NCBI RefSeq assembly: GCF_017948455.1
Contig: NZ_JAFFSU010000004.1
Span: 1 to 64,000 of the forward strand
Origin: Streptomyces sp. GESEQ-4
Lineage (GTDB): Bacteria > Actinomycetota > Actinomycetes > Streptomycetales > Streptomycetaceae
DNA: 64,000 bases
Reading direction: 5' to 3'
The translations under genes were made by a program, and so were the position numbers. Under the pieces are notes generated by a model that was given only the letters and a program-made list of their open reading frames with translations, was not told the origin of the DNA and did no database searches. Within the stretch, counting starts at the first letter, position 1. Every line of letters starts with the position of its first letter. This document shows, in pieces, positions 51,818 through 61,217 of this stretch.

Positions 51818-52666
51818 ATGGGTTCGACCGCATGCCCGAGCCGCAGCAGCCGCACTGACCTGGACTGGACGGTGCTGCACGCGGCCAAGACCACCCCGAT
51901 TCGAGGGGCGGCGGGGTCGGGTCGTCGTCTATCCTCCGAGTCTGGTGACACCGGTATCGGTGCTGCCCGGAATCTTGAGGAGGTGGGTCCGGTCACTGGG
52001 ATCGACGCAGGGACCGACAACGGCCAGGCGGAGCGGCCCGAGGGCCAGGGCATGGGCGCGGAGTCCACCACGGAGCGCAACGTGCGCTTCGAGCGGGACG
52101 CGCTCGAATTCCTCGACCAGATGTATTCGGCCGCGCTGCGCATGACGCGCAACCCGGCCGACGCCGAGGACCTGGTGCAGGAGACGTACGCGAAGGCGTA
52201 CGCGTCCTTCCACCAGTTCCGCGAGGGCACCAACCTCAAGGCGTGGCTGTACCGGATCCTCACCAACACCTTCATCAACTCGTACCGCAAGAAGCAGCGT
52301 GAACCCCAGCGCTCCGCGGCCGAGGAGATCGAGGACTGGCAGCTCGCCCGTGCCGAGTCGCACATGTCGACGGGTCTGCGCTCCGCGGAGTCGCAGGCGC
52401 TCGACCATCTGCCCGACTCGGACGTGAAGGAAGCGTTGCAGGCGATCCCCGAAGAGTTCCGCATCGCCGTCTATCTCGCGGACGTAGAAGGCTTTGCGTA
52501 CAAGGAGATCGCGGACATCATGGGGACACCCATCGGTACGGTGATGTCCCGGCTGCACCGGGGCCGCCGTCAACTGCGCGGCATGCTCGAGGACTACGCC
52601 CGTGAGCGCGGACTGGTCCCGGCCGGCGCCGGAGAGTCGAACGAAGCGAAAGGCTCGGGCTCATGA
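51818..52666 (+). CDS. sigR: Thiol-oxidative-stress sigma factor SigR (two isoforms)
   Basis: An ECF sigma factor. Region 2 ([28 protein letters not shown]) and region 4 ([25 protein letters not shown]) are clear. Two starts are credible. The GTG at 51983 gives 227 residues, the size known for S. coelicolor SigR. The ATG at 51818, with GAGAGGAAG upstream, adds exactly 55 residues, the extension described for the induced, unstable SigR' form. It directs genes for thioredoxin, mycothiol and protein-quality control. The stop overlaps the RsrA start by four bases. A perfect SigR promoter lies 60 bases upstream of the long start. Confidence 0.93.
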   Translation: MGSTACPSRSSRTDLDWTVLHAAKTTPIRGAAGSGRRLSSESGDTGIGAARNLEEVGPVTGIDAGTDNGQAERPEGQGMGAESTTERNVRFERDALEFLDQMYSAALRMTRNPADAEDLVQETYAKAYASFHQFREGTNLKAWLYRILTNTFINSYRKKQREPQRSAAEEIEDWQLARAESHMSTGLRSAESQALDHLPDSDVKEALQAIPEEFRIAVYLADVEGFAYKEIADIMGTPIGTVMSRLHRGRRQLRGMLEDYARERGLVPAGAGESNEAKGSGS

Positions 52667-52965
52667 GCTGCGGAGAGCCGCACGAGACGGACTGCAGTGA
52701 AGTCCTGGACCATCTCTACGAGTTCCTCGACAGTGAGATGCCGGACGTCGATCGCGCCAAGTTCAAGCAGCACTTCAAGGAGTGCTCGCCGTGCCTGGAG
52801 AAGTACGGGCTCGAAGAGGCCGTGAAGAAGCTCGTCAAGCGGTGCTGCGGTCACGACGACGTACCCACCGACCTGCGCTCCAAGGTCCTGGGGCGGATCG
52901 ACCTGATCCGCTCCGGGCAGGCAGTCCCGGACCATGACGTGACGGCGACCCCGCAGGAATCCTGA
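52663..52965 (+). CDS. rsrA: Redox-sensing zinc anti-sigma factor RsrA
   Basis: 100 residues. Zinc-binding anti-sigma (ZAS) protein with Cys3, His7, Cys11, the HxxxCxxC motif His37-Cys41-Cys44 and a late Cys61-Cys62. In S. coelicolor Cys11, His37, Cys41 and Cys44 matter for zinc and the disulphide switch; oxidation releases zinc and frees SigR. The start overlaps the sigR stop, giving equimolar synthesis. A small hairpin follows 29 bases after the stop. Confidence 0.95.
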   Translation: MSCGEPHETDCSEVLDHLYEFLDSEMPDVDRAKFKQHFKECSPCLEKYGLEEAVKKLVKRCCGHDDVPTDLRSKVLGRIDLIRSGQAVPDHDVTATPQES

Positions 52966-52993
52966 ACGGCCTGTCGTCACTCGAACGTGCTAA

Positions 52994-53014
52994 CCGCGGG
53001 TCATCGACCCGCGG
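52994..53014. terminator. Short hairpin after rsrA
   Basis: A 9-bp perfect stem CCGCGGGTC / GACCCGCGG with a 3-base loop, between rsrA and the HD-GYP gene. No U-run, so termination would be partial. Confidence 0.45.
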
Positions 53015-53073
53015 CCGTCCCACCCGCCGCCCTAGGCTCCTGAGCCGGTACGGGCACGGTCGGGAGGGACGTC

Positions 53074-54372
53074 ATGGAGGCGATACCAGCGCGGGCACGC
53101 GCGTATGTCGCCTGCGTAGCCCTCGGTGCGCTGCTCTGCCTCCTCCCGCTGCCGTTCCTGCACACGCCCTGGTGGGCGGTCGCGCTGCTCGCCGCGCTCT
53201 ACGCCGGATGCGAGCAGATCACCCGGTGGCGGGCCCTCGGCACCTTCTATCCCGTCCTGCTGGCCGGAGCCTTTCTGCTGCCGCCGCCCGCCGCCGCGCT
53301 GGTCGCGGTGCCCGGAGCGCTGCTGTCCCCTGTAGCGGGCCGGCCCCGGACGCCGCGGCGGATCTGGCGGGCGGCCGAACTCGTCGTCGCCGTCTGGGCG
53401 GCGGCCCGCGTCCACTGGGCACTGGGCGGCCGGGACGCGGTCGTGGCATCCGACTTCCCGTACGCGCTGCTGCCCGCCCTGGCCGCGGTGCTCGCGTTCT
53501 GCCTGGTGCTCAGCGTGCTGGACGGCGGGATCCTGGCCTTCGCCGAGCGCGTGCCGGTACGGCGGGCCTGGCGCGGTCTGTTCCTACGTTCCCTTGCGCC
53601 GATCGGCGTCCACGGCCTCGTCGGGCTGATGATGGCCGTCCTGTGGCGCAGCCCGTACGGGCCGTTCGCCGCGCTGCTCGTGCTGCTGCCGATGTGCGTC
53701 TCGGCCTGGGTGTTCGCGCAGTACCACCGGGAGCGGGCGGCGCATCAGGCGACCATCCGGGCGCTGGTGCAGGCCGTCGACATCAAGGACGGGTACACGC
53801 GCGGGCACAGCGAGCGGGTCGGGCACGCGTCGACGATGATCGCGCGCGAGCTGGGCATGGACGACGAACGCGTCGAAGTCCTGCGGTTCGCCGGAATCCT
53901 GCACGACGTCGGGAAGTTGGGCGTGCCGACGCGGCTGCTGCGCAAGGACGGACCGTTGACTCCCGAGGAGCGGCGGGTCATCGAGCTGCATCCGGAGTAC
54001 GGGCACGAGATGGTGCGCGGGATCGCCTTCCTCGGCGAGGCGCGGGCGGCGGTGCTGCACCATCACGAGCGGCTGGACGGGAGCGGCTATCCGTACGGGC
54101 TGGTGGGCACCCAGATCCCGGAGTGCGCGCGGGTGGTGGCCGTCGCCGACGCCTTCGACGCGATGACGTCCACGCGGTCCTACCGGCGGGCCAGGCCGGT
54201 CGCGGTCGCGCTGGAGGAGCTGCGGCGGTGCGCGGGAGCGCAGTTCGACCCCAGGATGGTCGAGGCGCTGGTCCGGGCACTCGCCCGACACGGCTGGCAC
54301 CCGGCGGTCACCGCGGGCGAGGAACCGCGCGTCACTCCGCCCGCCGAGAGCCGCCTGGGAGCGCGGCGATGA
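53074..54372 (+). CDS. Membrane HD-GYP phosphodiesterase
   Basis: 432 residues. About six hydrophobic segments make up the first ~210 residues. The cytoplasmic HD-GYP domain follows: GHSERVGHAS, the HD pair LHDVGKLG, HPEYGHEMV, HHHERLDGSGYPYGL (GYP motif) and VADAFDAMTS. HD-GYP enzymes hydrolyse cyclic di-GMP or related cyclic dinucleotides; cyclic di-GMP controls development in Streptomyces through BldD. All metal-ligand positions I can identify are present. The ATG has GGGAGGG upstream. It overlaps the next HD gene by four bases. Confidence 0.88.
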   Translation: MEAIPARARAYVACVALGALLCLLPLPFLHTPWWAVALLAALYAGCEQITRWRALGTFYPVLLAGAFLLPPPAAALVAVPGALLSPVAGRPRTPRRIWRAAELVVAVWAAARVHWALGGRDAVVASDFPYALLPALAAVLAFCLVLSVLDGGILAFAERVPVRRAWRGLFLRSLAPIGVHGLVGLMMAVLWRSPYGPFAALLVLLPMCVSAWVFAQYHRERAAHQATIRALVQAVDIKDGYTRGHSERVGHASTMIARELGMDDERVEVLRFAGILHDVGKLGVPTRLLRKDGPLTPEERRVIELHPEYGHEMVRGIAFLGEARAAVLHHHERLDGSGYPYGLVGTQIPECARVVAVADAFDAMTSTRSYRRARPVAVALEELRRCAGAQFDPRMVEALVRALARHGWHPAVTAGEEPRVTPPAESRLGARR

Positions 54373-55616
54373 GCGTCGCACGCCGGCGGCCGCTGGTGCC
54401 CCTCATCCACGCCTGCGCGCTCTGTCTCGCCGCCGCCTGTCTCGCCCACACCCTCTGGACCGGCCTCGACGACCGCTCCGTCGCCCTCGCCTTCGCCGTC
54501 CTGGTCGCCCTCGGTGAACTCGCCCGGTGGAGCGGGGCCGAGGCCAGGGAGTCCGCGCCGCTCGGGGCTGCGGGGGCGCTCGCGTACGCGCTGCTCGGGG
54601 AGGACGCGGGACGGGCCACCGAACACGGCGTCCCGCAGGTCGTCACCCTCGTGCTCGCCGCCTCGCTCGTCGGGAGCGTGCCGCACATCGCGCGGGGACA
54701 GGGGGCGACGGCCGATCATCTGGCCCGGCGCGTCCTGACCGTCGCCTTCGCCGCCTTCTGTTTCCAACCCCTGTACAACCAGGGCGCGTTCGGCAAGGGC
54801 GCGGGACCCGCGTACGCCCTGCTGCTCGTCGCGCTGCTCACGCTCACCGCGCTGTGCGACGCCGTCCTCGCCGCGGCCCTCGCGCACTCCCGCACCGGAT
54901 GGCCCTTCGGACCGCTGCTGCGGGACGAGCTGCGGGGCCTGCTCGGGATCGGGTCGGCCGTGTGCGCGACCGGGGCGGTGATGGCGCTCGCGGTGGCCGT
55001 CGTCGGGCTGTGGGCGCTGCCCGTCTTCTCGCTGCCGCTGCTGCTCACCCAGCTCTCCTTCCGGCGCTACGCCGCCGTCCGCACCACCTACCGGCAGACC
55101 ATCGCCTCCCTCGCCCGCGCCACCGAGATCGCCGGATACACCCCCGCGGGGCATGCCCGGCGGGTGGCCGCGCTCAGCCGGGCGGTCGGGCGCGACATGG
55201 GGCTGTCCGGGCCCGACCTCACCGTCCTGGAGTACGCGGCACTCATGCACGACATCGGTCAGCTCAGCCTCGTCGACCCCGTCCCGGCCGGCGCCACCGC
55301 CGCGCTCCCGCCGTCCGAGCAGCGGCGGATCGCGCTGCTCGGCGGGGCCGTCGTACGGCAGACCGGGGTGAGCCCCCAGGTCGCCACGGTCGTGGAACGG
55401 CAGGCCGACCCCTGCCGGGAGCAGCCTGTGGCCGCACGGATCGTACGGGCGGTCAACGCCTACGAGGAGAAGGCCCGGGACGCCGGTCCCGGCGGGCCGC
55501 TGCGGGCCCTGGAGGAGCTGCGGCTCGCGACCGCCGGGGACTACGCGCCCGAGGTGGTCGAGTCGCTGGCCCGTGTGCTGGCCAAGGACTGTCTGACCCT
55601 GCCCGGGGCTGGGTAA
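54369..55616 (+). CDS. Membrane protein with a degenerate HD domain
   Basis: 415 residues, about seven hydrophobic segments, then an HD-like domain. The HD pair survives in YAALMHDIGQLSLVD and an upstream His in PAGHARRVAAL. The GYP motif and the downstream HHE region are gone (the corresponding part reads VVERQADPCREQP), so it is probably not an active phosphodiesterase. The start overlaps the preceding HD-GYP gene (ATGA), and similar topology suggests a duplicated partner that may form a heterodimer with or regulate the active enzyme. Confidence 0.78.
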   Translation: MSVARRRPLVPLIHACALCLAAACLAHTLWTGLDDRSVALAFAVLVALGELARWSGAEARESAPLGAAGALAYALLGEDAGRATEHGVPQVVTLVLAASLVGSVPHIARGQGATADHLARRVLTVAFAAFCFQPLYNQGAFGKGAGPAYALLLVALLTLTALCDAVLAAALAHSRTGWPFGPLLRDELRGLLGIGSAVCATGAVMALAVAVVGLWALPVFSLPLLLTQLSFRRYAAVRTTYRQTIASLARATEIAGYTPAGHARRVAALSRAVGRDMGLSGPDLTVLEYAALMHDIGQLSLVDPVPAGATAALPPSEQRRIALLGGAVVRQTGVSPQVATVVERQADPCREQPVAARIVRAVNAYEEKARDAGPGGPLRALEELRLATAGDYAPEVVESLARVLAKDCLTLPGAG

Positions 55617-55729
55617 CCCATGGGTAATGAGCGCCCCTCCAGCCGTACGTGGTTTGATGCGCAGGAGAGGGTGTCCGGGGGCGCGAAAGGCACAGCCAGC
55701 CCACTCCACGGAACTGGCAGGCGGGAATC

Positions 55730-56710
55730 GTGAGGATCTTCGGCAAGGGACGGCACCGGCCCTCCGCCTCCTGGCGGCAGGCCACCGACCGTGCGTTCAC
55801 GCTGATCGGGGACGGTCGGTACGAGGACGCGGGCGCGCTGCTGACACGGGCCGCCGATCTGGAGCCCTGGCTTTCCGAGTCCTGGTTCAACCTGGCCCTG
55901 CTGCACAAATTCCGGCACGACTGGGAGCAGGCGCGGGCCGCGGGTCTCAGGGCCGTCGCGCTGCTGGACCGGGAGACCGGCGCACCTGACTGGTGGAACG
56001 TCGGCATCGCCGCCACCGCGCTCCAGGACTGGCCGCTGGCCCGCCGTGCCTGGCAGGCCTACGGGCTGCGGGTGCCGGGCGGTCCCAGCGTGTCCGGGGA
56101 GCCCGTCGGGATGGACCTGGGCAGTGCGGCCGTACGGCTGTCGCCGGAGGGCGAGGCCGAGGTCGTGTGGGGGCGGCGGCTCGATCCCGCGCGGATCGAG
56201 GTGCTGTCCATTCCCCTGCCGTCTTCGGGGCGGCGCTGGGGTGAGGTCGTGCTGCACGACGGGGTTCCGCATGGGGAGCGGACCATCGCCGCGGGGCACG
56301 CGTATCCCGTGTTCGACGAGATCGAGCTGTGGGCGCCGTCGCCCGTGCCGACCTGGGTGGTTCTGCTGGAGGCGGCCAGCGAGGCCGACCGGGACGCGTT
56401 GGAGCAGTTGGCTGCGGACGCGGGGTTCGCTGCGGAGGACTGGTCGTCATCGGTGCGGTTGCTGTGCCGGATGTGCTCGGAGTCGCGGATGCCGTCGGAT
56501 GAAGGTGACGGGGAGCATCTGGATCCGCATGATCACAGTGAGCCGGGGCATCCTGGGCCGCTGGGGCATCGGACGGATGGGCAGTTGTGGGTGCCGGAGC
56601 GGGAGTGCGGGGTGGCTGCGCCGGCTTCGCTGGTTCGGGGGCTGTTGGATGGATGGGTTGCCGACAGTCCGGATTCTCGGGACTGGCGGGATTTGGAAGA
56701 GGTCTGCTGA
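55730..56710 (+). CDS. Tetratricopeptide-repeat protein, function unknown
   Basis: 326 residues, soluble. Two or three TPR-like helical hairpins lie within the first ~110 residues (AFTLIGDGRYEDAGALLTRAADLEPW, SWFNLALLHKF). A beta-rich region of ~120 residues follows, then a Cys pair (LLCRMCSES) and an acidic/His-rich segment (DEGDGEHLDPHDHSEPGH), which could bind metal. The GTG start begins MRIFGKG. It stands between the HD pair and def. I recognise the architecture as conserved in Streptomyces but know no function. Confidence 0.7.
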   Translation: MRIFGKGRHRPSASWRQATDRAFTLIGDGRYEDAGALLTRAADLEPWLSESWFNLALLHKFRHDWEQARAAGLRAVALLDRETGAPDWWNVGIAATALQDWPLARRAWQAYGLRVPGGPSVSGEPVGMDLGSAAVRLSPEGEAEVVWGRRLDPARIEVLSIPLPSSGRRWGEVVLHDGVPHGERTIAAGHAYPVFDEIELWAPSPVPTWVVLLEAASEADRDALEQLAADAGFAAEDWSSSVRLLCRMCSESRMPSDEGDGEHLDPHDHSEPGHPGPLGHRTDGQLWVPERECGVAAPASLVRGLLDGWVADSPDSRDWRDLEEVC

Positions 56711-56738
56711 GGACCGAGGCCGACTGCGGGTCCGTTGT

Positions 56739-56776
56739 GGCTGGTCGCGCAGTTCCCCGCGCCCCTAAAGGGGCGC
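56739..56776. repeat. Dispersed hairpin element upstream of def
   Basis: It reads GGCTGGTCGCGCAGTTCCCC and ends in the perfect hairpin GCGCCCC-TAAA-GGGGCGC (56759-56776). The outer parts match the element at 49450. It lies 28 bases after the TPR gene stop and could end that transcript. Confidence 0.65.
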
Positions 56777-56837
56777 TGCCCGTACCCTGTATCCGCATCA
56801 CACCCTCTTTTCTTGTGCAGGAAGGCATACGTCGGTC

Positions 56838-57488
56838 ATGGCCCAGCAGGACACCGAGCAGCAGCACGCGGGCGTGCTTCCCGTGGATGACGAGGGGTTT
56901 GTCGTCGACAGCGAGGACGCGGAGGAGCGCGAGAGCGCCTGGCGTGAGCGTGGCAGCTCGCGGCCGATCACCGTCGTCGGGAATCCGGTGCTGCACAAGG
57001 AGTGCAGGGATGTCACCGACTTCGGCGAGGAGCTCCAGCAGCTGGTCGCGGACATGTTCGCCTCGCAGCACACCGCCGAGGGCGTGGGCCTGGCCGCCAA
57101 CCAGATCGGCGTCGATCTGAAGGTCTTCGTCTACGACTGCCAGGATGACCAGGGCGTCCGGCACGTGGGCGTGGTCTGCAACCCGAAGCTGGTCGACCTG
57201 CCCGCCGAGAAGCGCCGGCTGGACGACAGCAACGAGGGCTGTCTGTCGGTGCCGACGGCCTACGCACCGCTCGCCCGGCCCGACTACGCCGAGGTGACCG
57301 GTCAGGACGAGCAGGGCAACCCGATCAAGGTGCGCGGCACCGGCTACTTCGCCCGGTGTTTGCAGCACGAGACGGACCATCTGTACGGGTACCTCTACAT
57401 CGACCGGCTCTCCAAGCGCGAACGCAAGGACGCGCTGCGGCAGATGGCCGAGAACGAGCCCCGCTACCCCGTGGTCGCGAACGACTGA
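56838..57488 (+). CDS. def: Peptide deformylase
   Basis: 216 residues. Three family motifs: [10 protein letters not shown] (motif 1), EGCLSVP (motif 2, metal Cys) and QHETDHLYG (motif 3, the HExxH). The first ~40 residues are an acidic extension, longer than in Escherichia coli Def. It removes the formyl group from nascent N-termini; streptomycetes usually have more than one copy. A strong hairpin follows 41 bases after the stop. Confidence 0.95.
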   Translation: MAQQDTEQQHAGVLPVDDEGFVVDSEDAEERESAWRERGSSRPITVVGNPVLHKECRDVTDFGEELQQLVADMFASQHTAEGVGLAANQIGVDLKVFVYDCQDDQGVRHVGVVCNPKLVDLPAEKRRLDDSNEGCLSVPTAYAPLARPDYAEVTGQDEQGNPIKVRGTGYFARCLQHETDHLYGYLYIDRLSKRERKDALRQMAENEPRYPVVAND

Positions 57489-57529
57489 AGTCGGCCGGGG
57501 GCAACTGGAGCCCCACAACTCCCTTGCGT

Positions 57530-57569
57530 ACGGCGCCTGTTCAGGATCCCCTTCCTGACCAGGCGCCGT
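57530..57569. terminator. Terminator hairpin after def
   Basis: A long stem, ACGGCGCCTG then TCAGGA pairing with TCCTGA then CAGGCGCCGT, 16 pairs with one internal mismatch and a TCCCCT loop. The rest of the gap to 57787 is noticeably more AT-rich and should contain the promoter of the terpene synthase gene, which I cannot pinpoint. Confidence 0.8.
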
Positions 57570-57787
57570 TCGCATGTCCGTCGCACATTCGATCGTATGC
57601 GTGCAGCCGGTGGCCCATATTCAGTCACACAAGGGGACGTTCTCGGCGTCGTGGGGTAGTGAATGAAGCAAATGCGTTCCCAGATCGGTCAGTTGTGGTG
57701 CTGAATGGAAGTGCGGGGATACGCAACGGCGCACGCCCGGCACGGCGGGAGGGGTGTGTGCAACTGGCGGCTGAGAGGGGTTTGTTC

Positions 57788-58873
57788 GTGCATGCTTTCT
57801 CGCACAGCACCACATCGACACCGACGGCGGTCGCGGTCCCACCATCACTCTCTCTACCGGTGATCGAGGCAGCGTTTCCCAGGCAACTCCATCCGTATTG
57901 GCCCAGGCTCCAGGAGAAGACCCGCACCTGGCTACTGGAAAAAAGGCTCATGCCGGCGGACAAGGTGGAGGAATATGCCGACGGCTTGTGCTACACGGAC
58001 CTCATGGCGGGCTACTACATTGGCGCCCCCGAGGACGTCCTCCAGGCGATTGCGGACTACAGCGCGTGGTTCTTCGTCTGGGACGACCGGCACGACCGCG
58101 ACATCGTGCACGGCCGGCCCGCCGCCTGGCGGCGGCTGAGGTTCCGGTTGCATACGGCCCTCGATTCCCCCGAGGACCATCTGCACCACGAGGATCCCCT
58201 GATCGCGGGGTTCGCGGACAGCATGGTGCGGTTGTACTCGTTCCTGCCCGGAACCTGGAACGCGCGATTCGCCCGGCACTTCCACGCGGTGATCGAGGCG
58301 TACGACCGGGAATTCCACAACCGTACCGAGGGAGTCGTCCCGACGGTCGAGGAATATCTCGCACTGCGCCGCCTCACTTTCGCGCACTGGATCTGGACGG
58401 ATCTGCTGGAACCGAGCGCGGGACAGGAACTGCCGGACACCGTGCGGAAGCACCCGGTATACCGTCGGGCGGCCCTGCTGAGCCAGGAATTCGCCGCCTG
58501 GTACAACGACCTCTGTTCGTTGCCCAAGGAAATCGCGGGCGATGAGGTCCACAATCTCGGAATCAGTCTCATCAAGCATGAGGGGATGACGCTGGAAGCG
58601 GCGATCGGGGAAGTGCGGCGACGCGTCGAGGGCTGCGTCTCCGAATTCCTGGCCGTCGAAAAGAAGGCCCTGCGTTTCGCCGACGGGCTCGACGACGGAA
58701 CGGTGCGGGGAAAGGAATTGAGCGCCGCCGTGCGGGCCTGCGTCTGCAATATGCGGAACTGGTTCAGCACGGTCTATTGGTTCCACCACGAGTCCGGCCG
58801 CTACCGGGTCGACTCCTGGGACGACCGGTCCACGCCCCCGTACGTCGACAACGAAGCGGCAGGTGAGAAATGA
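57788..58873 (+). CDS. eizA: Epi-isozizaene synthase (class I sesquiterpene cyclase)
   Basis: 361 residues from the GTG at 57788 (GAGAGGGG upstream), the length known for the S. coelicolor enzyme. Magnesium sites: Asp-rich DDRHD at 99-103 and the NSE/DTE-type motif NDLCSLPKE. It cyclises farnesyl diphosphate to epi-isozizaene, precursor of the antibiotic albaflavenone. Sequence features such as [20 protein letters not shown] match that enzyme closely. The stop overlaps the P450 start by four bases (ATGA), so cyclase and oxidase are co-translated. Confidence 0.95.
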   Translation: MHAFSHSTTSTPTAVAVPPSLSLPVIEAAFPRQLHPYWPRLQEKTRTWLLEKRLMPADKVEEYADGLCYTDLMAGYYIGAPEDVLQAIADYSAWFFVWDDRHDRDIVHGRPAAWRRLRFRLHTALDSPEDHLHHEDPLIAGFADSMVRLYSFLPGTWNARFARHFHAVIEAYDREFHNRTEGVVPTVEEYLALRRLTFAHWIWTDLLEPSAGQELPDTVRKHPVYRRAALLSQEFAAWYNDLCSLPKEIAGDEVHNLGISLIKHEGMTLEAAIGEVRRRVEGCVSEFLAVEKKALRFADGLDDGTVRGKELSAAVRACVCNMRNWFSTVYWFHHESGRYRVDSWDDRSTPPYVDNEAAGEK

Positions 58874-60246
58874 CCGTCGAGTCCGTGAAGCCCGAAGCCC
58901 CGGAGCATGAGGCATCGGAGCTGCGTGAGCCGCCCCTGGCGGGCGGTGGGGTCCCTGGTCTCGGCCATGGCCTCAAACTGGTCCGCGACCCGCTGGCATT
59001 CATGGCCAGGCTGCGCGAGCACGGCGACGTCGTCCGGCTGAAGCTCGGCCCGAAGACGGTGTACGCCGTCACCACCCCGGCGCTCACCGGAGCGCTGGCC
59101 CTGAGCCCCGACTTCAAGATCGACGGCCCGCTGTGGGAGTCGCTCGAAGGCCTGCTCGGCAAGGAGGGCGTGGCCACCGCGAACGGCCCCCGGCACCGGC
59201 GTCAGCGCCGCACCATCCAGCCCGCCTTCCGGCTCGACGCCATCCCGGCGTACGGGCCGATCATGGAGGAGGAGGCGCATGGGTTGACCGAGCGCTGGCA
59301 GCCCGGCGAGACCATCGACTGCACCTCCGAGTCCTTCCGGATCGCGGTGCGGATCGCCGCCCGCTGTCTGTTGCGCGGCGATTACATGGACGAGCGGGCG
59401 GAGCGGCTGTGTGTCGCGCTCGCCACCGTGTTCCGTGGTATGTACCGGAGGATGGTCGTCCCGCTCGGACCGCTCTACCGGCTGCCTCTGCCGCCCAACC
59501 GCAAATTCAACCGGGCGCTGGCCGATTTGCATCTCCTGGTCGACGAGATCGTCGCCGAACGCCGGGCATCTGGTCAAAGGCCGGACGATTTGCTGACGGC
59601 GTTGCTGGAGGCGAAGGACGACAATGGCGACCCCATCGGGGAACAGGAGATCCACGACCAGGTCGTCGCGATACTCACCCCCGGCAGCGAAACAGTGGCG
59701 TCCACGATCATGTGGCTGCTGCACATGCTCGCGGAACAACCCGAACACGCGGACAAGGTGAAGGCGGAGGTCGAATCCGTGACCGGCGGCCGGCCCGTCG
59801 CATTCGACGACGTCCGTAAGCTCAGGCACACCAACAATGTCGTCGTCGAAGCCATGCGTTTGCGCCCGGCCGTATGGATATTGACGCGCCGGGCGGTGAC
59901 CGACACGGAACTCGGTGGCTACCGCATTCCGGCCGGGGCCGACATCGTGTACAGCCCGTACGCGATCCAGCGCGATCCGCTCTCGTATGGGCACAACCTG
60001 GAGTTCGACCCGGACCGCTGGCTGCCCGAGCGGGTCAAGGACGTGCCGAAGTACGCCATGAGCCCCTTCAGCGTCGGCAACCGCAAGTGCCCCAGTGACC
60101 ACTTCTCGATGGCCCAGCTGACGCTGATCACGGCGGCACTGGCCACCAAGTACCGCTTCGAGCAAGTGCGGGGCTCCGACGACGGCACGCGGGTGGGCAT
60201 CACGCTGCGCCCGCAGCGACTGCTGCTGAGGCCCGTGGCGAGGTGA
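58870..60246 (+). CDS. cyp170A1: Cytochrome P450 170A1-type albaflavenone synthase
   Basis: 458 residues. P450 features: I-helix segment [19 protein letters not shown] (K-helix ExxR), and the haem loop FSVGNRKC with Cys407. It oxidises epi-isozizaene in two steps to albaflavenone. CYP170A1 of S. coelicolor also has a second, terpene-synthase activity making farnesene. Motifs compatible with that are visible here: DDNGD at 250-254 and DTE at 345-347. Coupled to eizA by a four-base overlap and ends four bases before the convergent AraC-type gene. Confidence 0.95.
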   Translation: MTVESVKPEAPEHEASELREPPLAGGGVPGLGHGLKLVRDPLAFMARLREHGDVVRLKLGPKTVYAVTTPALTGALALSPDFKIDGPLWESLEGLLGKEGVATANGPRHRRQRRTIQPAFRLDAIPAYGPIMEEEAHGLTERWQPGETIDCTSESFRIAVRIAARCLLRGDYMDERAERLCVALATVFRGMYRRMVVPLGPLYRLPLPPNRKFNRALADLHLLVDEIVAERRASGQRPDDLLTALLEAKDDNGDPIGEQEIHDQVVAILTPGSETVASTIMWLLHMLAEQPEHADKVKAEVESVTGGRPVAFDDVRKLRHTNNVVVEAMRLRPAVWILTRRAVTDTELGGYRIPAGADIVYSPYAIQRDPLSYGHNLEFDPDRWLPERVKDVPKYAMSPFSVGNRKCPSDHFSMAQLTLITAALATKYRFEQVRGSDDGTRVGITLRPQRLLLRPVAR

Positions 60247-60250
60247 TGCG

Positions 60251-61216
60251 TCAGGCCGCTTCGGGGCCCCGGAACGTCCGCCGGTAGGCCTGCGGGGTGG
60301 TCCCGATCGACCGTACGAACTGATGGCGCAGCGCGGCCGCGGTACCGAACCCGGTGCGGGCCGCGATCGCGTCCACCGTCTCGTCCGTCGCCTCCAGCAA
60401 CCGCTGGGCCAGCAGCACGCGCTGGCGCAGGATCCAGCGGTAGGGAGTCGTGCCGGTCTCCTGCTGGAAGCGGCGGGCGAAGGTGCGCGGCGACATGTGT
60501 GCCCGCGCGGCGAGCTGCTCGACGGTGACCTCCTCGTCGAGATGCTCCTCCATCCAGACCAGCACCTCACCGACCGTGTCGCACTGCGACCGGGGCAGCG
60601 GCCGGTCGATGAACTGGGCCTGCCCGCCGTCCCGGTGCGGCGGTACGACCATGCGCCGGGCGATGGCGTTGGCGACCTCCGGCCCCTCGTCCTTGCGCAC
60701 GATGTGCAGACAGGCGTCGATGCCGGCGGCCGTGCCCGCCGAGGTGATCACCGGGTCCTCGTCCACGTACAGCACATCGGGCTCGATGATCGCGCGCGGA
60801 AAGCGCCGGGCCAGTTCGTCCGCGTGCCGCCAGTGCACCGTGCACCGTCGCCCGTCGAGCAGCCCGGCGGCACCGAGGACGAAGACGCCGGAGCAGACGC
60901 TGAGCACCCGGGCACCCCGGTCCGTGGCCCTGACCAGGGCGTCGAGCAGCTCGTCCGGATAGTCCCGGCCGATGTAGTCGCTGCCTGCCGGTACGGCGAT
61001 CAGATCCGCCTCGTCGAGCCGCTCGAGCCCGTGCGGTGTGGAGACCGTGAACCCGGGGACATGGGTGCGCAGCGCGGGGCCTTCCGCCGAGACGACCGCG
61101 AAGTCGTACACCGGCAGCCCCTCGTCGCTGCGGTCGAGGCCGAAGACCTCGCAGACCACACCGAGTTCGAAGGGATGAACTCCGTCGAGCAGGGCGACGG
61201 CGACGTTCTTCAGCAT
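60251..61216 (-). CDS. nrdS: GlxA-type AraC regulator with DJ-1/PfpI domain, probably NrdS
   Basis: 321 residues. The N-terminal ~180 residues form a DJ-1/PfpI fold with the elbow VLSVCSGVFVLGAAGLL. The C-terminal AraC HTH pair is VEQLAARAHMSPRTFARRF and VDAIAARTGFGTAAALRHQF. In S. coelicolor the class Ia ribonucleotide reductase operon is nrdABS, with nrdS for an AraC-like protein; the order nrdA-nrdB-this gene fits. A gap of about 220 bases with repeated CTGCCAG motifs precedes it, so it may also have its own autoregulated promoter. Effector unknown. Confidence 0.75.
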   Translation of the reverse strand: MLKNVAVALLDGVHPFELGVVCEVFGLDRSDEGLPVYDFAVVSAEGPALRTHVPGFTVSTPHGLERLDEADLIAVPAGSDYIGRDYPDELLDALVRATDRGARVLSVCSGVFVLGAAGLLDGRRCTVHWRHADELARRFPRAIIEPDVLYVDEDPVITSAGTAAGIDACLHIVRKDEGPEVANAIARRMVVPPHRDGGQAQFIDRPLPRSQCDTVGEVLVWMEEHLDEEVTVEQLAARAHMSPRTFARRFQQETGTTPYRWILRQRVLLAQRLLEATDETVDAIAARTGFGTAAALRHQFVRSIGTTPQAYRRTFRGPEAA

Positions 61217-61217
61217 G

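Noticed and set aside
51971..51997. Second SigR-like promoter (GGAAT at 51970, 18 bases, GTC)
   Set aside because: The downstream element is GTC rather than GTT, and it overlaps the short SigR start codon, so it cannot drive that start.
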